This document shows positions 6,638-12,426 of a DNA stretch of 22,820 bases, piece by piece. Every line of letters begins with the position of its first letter. The stretch's first letter is position 1. Under the pieces are notes generated by a model. It was given only the letters and a program-made list of their open reading frames with translations, was not told the origin of the DNA and searched no databases. Source of the stretch: CAYMTT01 sp964393465 (lineage in GTDB: Bacteria; Patescibacteriota; Minisyncoccia; Minisyncoccales; MHMH01). Made by a program: the position numbers and the translations under genes. The stretch lies in assembly GCA_964393465.1 (NCBI GenBank), contig CAYMTT010000013.1, positions 1 through 22,820 on the forward strand. The letters are read 5' to 3'.

Positions 6638-6710
6638 GTCCCCGTAGTTTAAAGGATAAAATGCGGGCTTGCGGAGCCCGAGACTGTAGGTTCGATTCCT
6701 ACCGGGGACG
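6638..6710 (+). tRNA. tRNA-Arg (anticodon GCG)
   Basis: A full cloverleaf: acceptor stem GTCCCCG/CGGGGAC, D arm GTTT/AAAT with GGA in the loop, anticodon stem CGGGC/GCCCG with loop TTGCGGA, and T arm GTAGG/CCTAC with loop TTCGATT. The anticodon at 6671-6673 is GCG (codons CGC and CGU). C35 and A20 fit arginine identity. The discriminator G at 6710 is followed by CC and then the A of the recG ATG, so the genome spells CCA across the gene border. It begins immediately after the NUDIX stop codon. Confidence 0.9.
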
Positions 6711-6712
6711 CC

Positions 6713-8824
6713 ATGAATCTTTACACTCCCGTCCGGGAAATTTCCGGAATCGGGCCGGTTTTCCAAAAAAAGCTGAAAAGGCTGGGAATTAAAAACATCA
6801 GAGACCTTTTATTCCACTTTCCTCATAGATATGAGGATTTTTCGAATATAAAGAATATTGCCGACGTAAAAATAGGAGAGACTTGCTGCATCAAAGGAGA
6901 AATCGTCCAGATAGAAAGCGGGCGCACTTGGAAAAAAAGAATGTCCATCACCCAGGCCTTAATAAAAGACGGGACCGGAACCATGGAGGCTGTCTGGTTC
7001 AACCAGCCATACCTCGTAAACGTTCTCAAAAAAGGTGACGCTGTCTGTCTGGCCGGAAAGGCCGTTCCCGGGAAAAAAAGCCTCTATCTTTCAAACCCCA
7101 TCAGGGAAAAAGTTTCAAAATCTGATTTGAACTCCCTGACCCATACGGGCAGAATAGTGCCGGTTTATCCTGAAACCGAAGGGCTTTCTTCCAGATGGCT
7201 GAGATATTTTGCCAAGTCTTTTCTGCAGGACTTCAAAGGAAAGATAAAAGACCCCCTGCCAGAAGACCTGAGAGAAAAAGAAGGCCTGACTCCGCTTGAA
7301 AGGTCTTTGTGGCAGATACATTTCCCCGATTCTTTAAAGGCGGCCCAAAAAGCCAGGAAAAGATTCGCTTTCGAAGAGCTCTTCAATATAGAGCTCTGGG
7401 TTTTGAAAGAAAGAATGAAAATGAATAAGGAAAAAGCCTTCCAGGTTCCTCTCGACCTAAAACTCATAAAAAGGTTCGTGGACTCTCTGCCCTTCAAACT
7501 TACAGACGCCCAGAGAAAATCTGCCTGGCAGATATTAAAAGACCTGGAGAAGAAAAGGCCCATGAATAGGCTTTTGGAAGGGGACGTTGGCTCTGGCAAA
7601 ACCGTGGTGGCGGCCATGGCCATACTGAACGCTGCCAAAAAAGGATACCAGTCGGTTTTCATGGCGCCGACCGAAATACTGGCCAATCAGCATTTCAAGA
7701 CCATCTGGGATCTGCTCAAGAGGTATAATATAAACGTGGGGCTGCTGACCGGAAAAAAGGACGTTTTCTATTCCAGAAAGCTCCACAACCAGTACATCGA
7801 AATTTCCAGAAAAAAGCTCCTGGAAAAAACAGATAAAGGAGAAATTTCCCTGCTCATCGGCACCCACGCTTTGATAGCTTCGGGCAAAAACTCCAGGGAA
7901 GGGATAAAGTTCGGAAAGCTGGCTCTGGTGGTGATAGACGAACAGCACCGGTTCGGGGTCGAGCAAAGAGCCAAGCTCACCCGCCAAAAAACCATTCCCC
8001 ATCTGCTTTCAATGACCGCCACTCCCATCCCCCGCACCCTGGCCCTGACCCTGTACGGAGACCTGGACCTTTCGATAATAGATCAATTGCCAAAGGGAAG
8101 AAAAAAAATAATCACCAAGGTGGTCCCTCCGAAAGAACGGCAAAAAACCTACGCCTTTATAAAGAAAGAAGTCAAAAAAGGAAGGAAGGTGTTCGTCATC
8201 TGTCCCAGAATAGAAGAAGAGGGAAAGCTGGAAACAAAAACAGTGAAAGAAGAATACCAAAAACTCTCCCAAAAAATATTCCCCGATCTCAAGGTGGGAA
8301 TGCTCCACGGAAAAATGCAGGGCAGAGAAAAAGAAAAGACCATGCGCGAATTTTCCAAAGACAAAGGGAAAATAGACATTCTGGTTTCCACCTCGGTGGT
8401 CGAAGTGGGAGTGGACGTGACCCAGGCCACCGTAATGATGATAGAGGGAGCCGACCGCTTCGGTCTGGCCCAACTTCATCAGTTCCGGGGCAGAGTGGGC
8501 AGATCCAAATACCAATCTTTTTGCTTTTTATTCACAGATTCTGGAGCAGCAAAGACGCGCCAGAGATTGAAAGCCTTGGCTTCCTCTGAAAACGGATTCG
8601 ATCTGGCAGAAAAAGACCTGCAGATAAGGGGGCCGGGCGATTTTTCAGGAATTAGGCAGTGGGGAGTCCCCGATCTGACCATGGAATCTTTGAACGACAT
8701 GCCTCTAGTGGAAAAAACCAGACAGGCTGCCAAGGAAATCCTGGAAAAAGACCCTGAGCTGGAGGATCATCCCCTGCTTTTGGAAAGAATCGGGGAGTTT
8801 GGGCGAAGGATACATTTAGAATAA
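6713..8824 (+). CDS. recG: ATP-dependent DNA helicase RecG
   Basis: The product has 703 residues, normal for RecG, which remodels stalled replication forks and Holliday junctions. The N-terminal wedge region starts at once with ISGIGPVFQKKLKRLGI and DLLFHFPHRYEDFS, and an OB-like part follows (CIKGEIVQIES). Helicase motifs: Walker A GDVGSGKT (290-297), MAPTEILANQHF, DEQH (409-412) with RFGVEQR, TATPIPRTLAL near 435, LHGKMQGREKE, VEVGVDVTQATVMMIEGADRFGL, QFRGRVGRS. The RecG-specific C-terminal IRGPGDFSGIRQWG is present. The ATG at 6713 matches the family N-terminus; its only SD-like bases (GGGGAC) are the 3' acceptor strand of the tRNA. A shared hairpin at 8828 separates it from convergent pafA. 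Confidence 0.97.
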   Translation: MNLYTPVREISGIGPVFQKKLKRLGIKNIRDLLFHFPHRYEDFSNIKNIADVKIGETCCIKGEIVQIESGRTWKKRMSITQALIKDGTGTMEAVWFNQPYLVNVLKKGDAVCLAGKAVPGKKSLYLSNPIREKVSKSDLNSLTHTGRIVPVYPETEGLSSRWLRYFAKSFLQDFKGKIKDPLPEDLREKEGLTPLERSLWQIHFPDSLKAAQKARKRFAFEELFNIELWVLKERMKMNKEKAFQVPLDLKLIKRFVDSLPFKLTDAQRKSAWQILKDLEKKRPMNRLLEGDVGSGKTVVAAMAILNAAKKGYQSVFMAPTEILANQHFKTIWDLLKRYNINVGLLTGKKDVFYSRKLHNQYIEISRKKLLEKTDKGEISLLIGTHALIASGKNSREGIKFGKLALVVIDEQHRFGVEQRAKLTRQKTIPHLLSMTATPIPRTLALTLYGDLDLSIIDQLPKGRKKIITKVVPPKERQKTYAFIKKEVKKGRKVFVICPRIEEEGKLETKTVKEEYQKLSQKIFPDLKVGMLHGKMQGREKEKTMREFSKDKGKIDILVSTSVVEVGVDVTQATVMMIEGADRFGLAQLHQFRGRVGRSKYQSFCFLFTDSGAAKTRQRLKALASSENGFDLAEKDLQIRGPGDFSGIRQWGVPDLTMESLNDMPLVEKTRQAAKEILEKDPELEDHPLLLERIGEFGRRIHLE

Positions 8825-8827
8825 AGT

Positions 8828-8856
8828 AAAAAGGCTCTTATTGAAGAGCCTTTTTT
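8828..8856. terminator. Bidirectional terminator between recG and pafA
   Basis: The stem AAAAGGCTCTT/AAGAGCCTTTT closes a 4-base loop, with T-runs on both strands. It lies 3 bases after the recG stop and includes the last codons and TAA of pafA, so a single hairpin serves two convergent genes. Confidence 0.85.
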
Positions 8857-10379
8857 GCATTTTCCACTTGCTTGTTCTTTGTTTCGAAAGGATCATCTAA
8901 ATGAATATTCAGAGTGTCGGAAAAAACGCCCGACACGTAAATGGAATTCCAGTTGATGTTAAATCTTTCCTTTAAACCTCTCCGGTCCAAAATCTGGATT
9001 AATTCCCCTCGTATTTTTGCCCTGGTATTCTGAGGCGGGTTATCCTTCATGTATTCTATTCTCTCTTTTTCGACCATCCGGGGAGTTCTTATATCCATCT
9101 TTTTCATTTCGGCCGGAGACAAATCGGGTTCTTGCGTAAAGATATTATAGAGCCCCTCTTCTGAAATGTCGTGGTATTTCTTGTCCTTGACCCTTATCTG
9201 GTCGTACACGCTCACTTCCCTATCTGCCGATATTACCTTTCTTTCAAAAAAATCTGACCAGTCGCAGCCGAATTTAAGCAGGCTGTCTTCTAGAATGGTT
9301 TTTTTGATAAGCCAATCGAGCTCTTCATCTAGTCCCTGAGAATCCACTTCCATCAAATTTACCGGATCTATCTGCCGCCTCTCCAAACGCCGCAAAACAT
9401 CTATTAAAACGTCCAGGGCCACAGAAAGTTCCGGGTTCAAGCCCCAATTTCTCCGGTATCTTTCCATTATATCGACAATTTCCCAGAACAAATTTATTGC
9501 CGAAAAATTCCTTCCGCCAACCAACTTTATTACCGGCTTCTGGCAAGTCAAGTCGCGAGAAACAAGTTTTAAAGCGCACACAGGATCTTCAGGCATTAAT
9601 TCAGCGAAACACTCCTTTAAAGGAAAACCGTTTTCCATCATTTCCAGCAATATACCGACGGTCGCCACTTTAAGGTAAGTGGAAAGCTCAGACATATTGG
9701 AATCGCCGATTATCAAATGCAGCCTTTTGTACTGATTTTTGTCGGCATGCGGCTCGTTCCAGCGGGCCGTACAGAGAATAGCCCTCTTCCATCCACCGTG
9801 AGTCGCTTCGCTGATTGTCGAACCTATAAATCTGGCTCTCTGGGAAATTTCGTATTTAATTCCTTCTTCCTGAAAATTGGCATTAGCCACCCATCCTGAT
9901 CCGGCGATTATCTGCCGAACCACCAAGAGAGGCACAAAAACCGGCGCCAAGTCGTTTTCACTGAAAAACCTCGCCATCGAAAAATTCTCATGGCATCCGA
10001 ACGTAATCGGAAGGTTTCCATACATTTCCACTCTGCTCTGCGTATCTTCATCTTCGCCGTGCTGCACGTTGTTCTTAAAAAGATAGACTCTGCCTTCCTG
10101 CTTTTGTGCGGAACAAAAACGGAAAACGTCATCCAGAATCTTCTCGCCCGCTTTGTCCTGGGCGATCAAATCGGCAAGACCAAGACACTCAGCCGTGCAG
10201 TATTCAGGATGATGCCCTACATCCTCATAAATCCTAGAACCGTTAGACATGAATCCTTTAATGCAGATGTTTTTCATGCATGTCAAATAGGAAGGCAGGG
10301 ACGATTCTGACCATAATCCTTCGTAGCGTACAAGGTTTATTCCGTATTCGGTCTCCAATCCATATATCCTTTTTTTCAT
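8838..10379 (-). CDS. pafA: PafA-like Pup/UBact ligase
   Basis: This 513-residue enzyme of the glutamine-synthetase/carboxylate-amine ligase fold is expected to activate the C-terminal Glu of the modifier with ATP and join it to substrate lysines. It opens with RIYGLETEYG (catalytic-type glutamates 9 and 11), then the PafA hallmark NGSRIYEDVGHHPEYCTAEC with the base Asp53. Later come YLFKNN (99-104), GCHENF (128-133), LHLIIGDSNMSE and the PafA-type C-terminal block PPQNTRAKIRGE...INWNSIY...DDPF. DVGxHPEYxTAEC and this C-terminal block assign it to PafA rather than Dop. Between KNN and GCHENF there are about 15 extra residues in place of the usual NTDSAGNSY-like stretch. The ATG at 10379 has GGAGG six bases upstream; a TTG one codon earlier is ignored. 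Confidence 0.92.
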   Translation of the reverse strand: MKKRIYGLETEYGINLVRYEGLWSESSLPSYLTCMKNICIKGFMSNGSRIYEDVGHHPEYCTAECLGLADLIAQDKAGEKILDDVFRFCSAQKQEGRVYLFKNNVQHGEDEDTQSRVEMYGNLPITFGCHENFSMARFFSENDLAPVFVPLLVVRQIIAGSGWVANANFQEEGIKYEISQRARFIGSTISEATHGGWKRAILCTARWNEPHADKNQYKRLHLIIGDSNMSELSTYLKVATVGILLEMMENGFPLKECFAELMPEDPVCALKLVSRDLTCQKPVIKLVGGRNFSAINLFWEIVDIMERYRRNWGLNPELSVALDVLIDVLRRLERRQIDPVNLMEVDSQGLDEELDWLIKKTILEDSLLKFGCDWSDFFERKVISADREVSVYDQIRVKDKKYHDISEEGLYNIFTQEPDLSPAEMKKMDIRTPRMVEKERIEYMKDNPPQNTRAKIRGELIQILDRRGLKERFNINWNSIYVSGVFSDTLNIHLDDPFETKNKQVENAKKALQ

Positions 10380-10411
10380 CAATTTCCTCCTTTTTTCTTT
10401 TCAAAGAACAG

Positions 10412-10439
10412 AAAAGGTAGGCTGTTAAACCTACCTTTT
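10412..10439 (-). terminator. Hairpin between pup and pafA (terminator or attenuator)
   Basis: The perfect 10-bp stem AAAAGGTAGG/CCTACCTTTT closes an 8-base loop. On the minus strand it is followed by TTTT and a U-rich stretch. It would reduce read-through from pup into pafA. It overlaps the -10 box of the candidate pafA promoter. Confidence 0.65.
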
Positions 10440-10466
10440 TTTACTTTAAAATCCCTGTTTTGTCAA
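10438..10466 (-). promoter_or_regulatory. Candidate pafA promoter
   Basis: On the minus strand a perfect TTGACA (10466-10461) is followed after 17 bases by TAAAAA (10443-10438). Start of transcription near 10431 would fall at the inner end of the hairpin's first arm, so RNAs made from here would lack most of that arm and escape termination. The -35 lies 8 bases after the pup stop. Confidence 0.5.
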
Positions 10467-10473
10467 ACTCCCG

Positions 10474-10713
10474 TTATTCTCCGGGGTGCTGCTTGTCTCG
10501 CTGCTTTACCTGGGTATCGTCTTTGTCTATTCTGGACATTCTTTCTCGCGCCCGCTTGCGGTATTTTTCAACGCCGCTTCTGGCGTCATCGGCAGCCTTT
10601 TCGGCGTCGCTGTATTTCCCTGCATCGCCAGCGGCGTTCGAATCGTCCTCGATGGGCCCTCCGTCATCGCCCGGGCCGGTTTTCCTTCTCATTCTCTCTT
10701 TGTCTTCAGACAT
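10474..10713 (-). CDS. Pup/UBact-like protein modifier
   Basis: The protein has 79 residues, is highly charged, and has no cysteine, tryptophan or hydrophobic core, as expected for a disordered Pup-type tag. The N-terminal MSEDKERMRRK is followed by TGPGDDGGP, which is like the start of UBact, the Pup relative of Gram-negative and candidate-phylum bacteria. The C-terminal third (RMSRIDKDD... ending QHPGE) also matches UBact more than actinobacterial Pup, which ends in GG-Gln/Glu. The terminal residue is Glu, so it can be ligated without prior deamidation. A strong SD (AAAGGAGGT) precedes the ATG, which overlaps the dop stop by 8 bases. It sits between dop-like and pafA-like genes, and that context is the strongest evidence for its role. 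Confidence 0.87.
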   Translation of the reverse strand: MSEDKERMRRKTGPGDDGGPIEDDSNAAGDAGKYSDAEKAADDARSGVEKYRKRARERMSRIDKDDTQVKQRDKQHPGE

Positions 10714-12316
10714 CGGGCACCTCCTTTAATAATTCGATTAGCTCTTCGGCGTTTTCCGCCTGATTGAGAATTCTTTCGACGTCCTTTCTGCCTCCCCAAG
10801 CGGGATTTCCCAGCGCTATACGGGGTTCGGCAAAAAAAAGGAAAAAATTCCTGCGCCTCTTTTGTTTCGCCTTGAACACGATTTCGTGCCAATCAACAGT
10901 TTCGATTTCGGAAAAAAGCTCAGAAATACACCTTCCGCGGAAATAAGAGCGGCACTCCGGCGGAGGATTCTTCATTAGCTCTAAGATCTGTTCTCTATCT
11001 ATTATCTCTTCGACGTCGCCGTCCTCCTTGCAACCCCAGTAAAGGCCTTTTTCTTTGTCCATGCGATGGTAAAGAATGTCCTTTAAGTGCAAGAAAGTAT
11101 CTATTTTCAGCCGGCGGCGGCCGTCTTTAAACTCCCTCTTTTTAATGTCTTTCCAGGGAACGCCGAGATCTTCGAGAAAATCCTGGAACAGGCCCAGCTT
11201 CGTCTGCCAGTCGAACCTGCGCCTCAATCTGCCCTTGTTGTCCGTTCGGAAATCGTTGTTCGTTTCCTCCCAAAGACGAAGCAAGTCTTCTTCTTCGGCG
11301 GTCGGTTCAACGACCCTTGAAAAATATTCCCGGGCCAGCTGGAAGAACTCTTCGCTCAAATCAAGGCTCGATATTCTCCTTCCTCCCGTGGTTTCCAGGA
11401 GCGGCTCCCGGCAAGTCAGATCCTTAGAAACCAGCTTTATCGAAGAAACCGGGTCGGTAACTGCGAGATCGCCCTTTAGAAAGCCGTCTTCGATCATCTT
11501 TAAAACGATTGAAGTGATTCCGACTTTCATGTAGTTAGCGACTTCCGCCAGATTGGCGTCCCCCACGATGACGTGGAGCCTGCCGAACCTGTTTTCGTCG
11601 GCCAAAGCTTCATTCCTGGTATTAAGGATTCCGCGCTTGACCATGGTGTCGTTGCTCGAAATAACTTGCATGAAATCCGCTCTCTGGGAAATCTGGAATA
11701 CCGAATGGCCAATTCTCTTTTTTTCCCAGACGTCTTCAACACCCATTTTGCCCGCACCGGTAAATATAATCCTGCAGATAAAAAAGCTTGCCAGATAACC
11801 CGCTTCCAGAGAACGCAGGCTGGTTATCCTGTCGAAAGCTTCACGCAAAACCAGATAGTTCTCATGGCATCCGTAGGCGTTTCCGGATCTGTCGGTATTA
11901 TCTTTGTAAACAATCAGTTCCTTGCCGTCCCTGGCCAGCTTTTCGTTAAGGATCGACTTTGCCATATCGACAATGGCCTCTCCCGCCATATCCGCTGCAA
12001 CAAGAGTTTTGGCGGAAATGCATTCGGGAGTCGAGTATTCCAGGTGGGGGCCGTCGATGTAAAGCCTGCTGCCGTTGGGTAAAAGATTGTGATGAAAGCG
12101 CGAATTCCTGGAAAGATGGTAGGAACGATCAATCCTGTCGAGATTCTCTATCTCATAGATAGCCCTTTCCGTGGAATCGGCAGACATCTCAAAAAAATCC
12201 TTAACGATATTAATCATTCTTTGAAAATGCTGGATTTCGGCTGGCTTGAAGCTGCACTTGCTCTTGACCCCTATCCCCCATTCTGTTTCAATCCCTTTAA
12301 CCTTTTCAATAGCCAT
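10706..12316 (-). CDS. dop: Dop-like depupylase/deamidase
   Basis: The product has 536 residues, paralogous to the PafA-like protein. KGIETEWG (Glu10, Glu12) starts the ATP site. LLPNGSRLYIDGPHLEYSTPEC with Asp88 matches Dop (xYxDxxHxEYSxPEC) rather than PafA. The 30-40 residues before it (IYEIENLDRIDRSYHLSR) occupy the place of the Dop loop. KDN (138-140) and GCHENY (149-154) follow, and the end is Dop-like: PPECRSYFRGRCI, WHEIVFKAK and the terminal ENAEELIELLKEV. Because the modifier already ends in Glu, its main role is probably removing the tag from substrates. The ATG at 12316 has AGGAGG six bases upstream; an earlier in-frame TTG has none. It is translationally coupled to the modifier gene by an 8-base overlap. 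Confidence 0.92.
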   Translation of the reverse strand: MAIEKVKGIETEWGIGVKSKCSFKPAEIQHFQRMINIVKDFFEMSADSTERAIYEIENLDRIDRSYHLSRNSRFHHNLLPNGSRLYIDGPHLEYSTPECISAKTLVAADMAGEAIVDMAKSILNEKLARDGKELIVYKDNTDRSGNAYGCHENYLVLREAFDRITSLRSLEAGYLASFFICRIIFTGAGKMGVEDVWEKKRIGHSVFQISQRADFMQVISSNDTMVKRGILNTRNEALADENRFGRLHVIVGDANLAEVANYMKVGITSIVLKMIEDGFLKGDLAVTDPVSSIKLVSKDLTCREPLLETTGGRRISSLDLSEEFFQLAREYFSRVVEPTAEEEDLLRLWEETNNDFRTDNKGRLRRRFDWQTKLGLFQDFLEDLGVPWKDIKKREFKDGRRRLKIDTFLHLKDILYHRMDKEKGLYWGCKEDGDVEEIIDREQILELMKNPPPECRSYFRGRCISELFSEIETVDWHEIVFKAKQKRRRNFFLFFAEPRIALGNPAWGGRKDVERILNQAENAEELIELLKEVPDV

Positions 12317-12393
12317 TGAAGGCCTCCTTATTAAATTTTCAAACAACTAAACTTTTATCCTGCTCCCTTTTAAAAAGAGAACGGGGTAAAAAT

Positions 12394-12419
12394 TCAGGAG
12401 GAGGTTTTCCTCCTCCTGA
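12394..12419 (-). terminator. Intrinsic terminator after the AAA+ ATPase gene
   Basis: A perfect 11-bp GC-rich stem (TCAGGAGGAGG and its complement) with a 4-base loop is followed on the minus strand by ATTTTTA. It lies 7 bases past the ATPase stop. The remaining 77 bases before dop hold its SD but no promoter that I can call. Confidence 0.75.
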
Positions 12420-12426
12420 TGTTTTT

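Noticed and set aside
6638..6713. The tRNA-Arg as an integration attachment site
   Set aside because: No integrase gene and no second copy of the tRNA 3' end were seen nearby.
10380..10382. TTG one codon upstream as the pafA start
   Set aside because: The ATG at 10379 has GGAGG at ideal spacing and the family N-terminus begins there.
10460..10767. Plus-strand frames of 89 and 93 residues opposite the modifier gene
   Set aside because: They have no SD or family resemblance and simply mirror the charged, GC-rich modifier codons.
12317..12346. TTG at 12346 as the dop start, adding ten residues
   Set aside because: AGGAGG lies six bases before the ATG at 12316, and the extra residues would be encoded across that SD.
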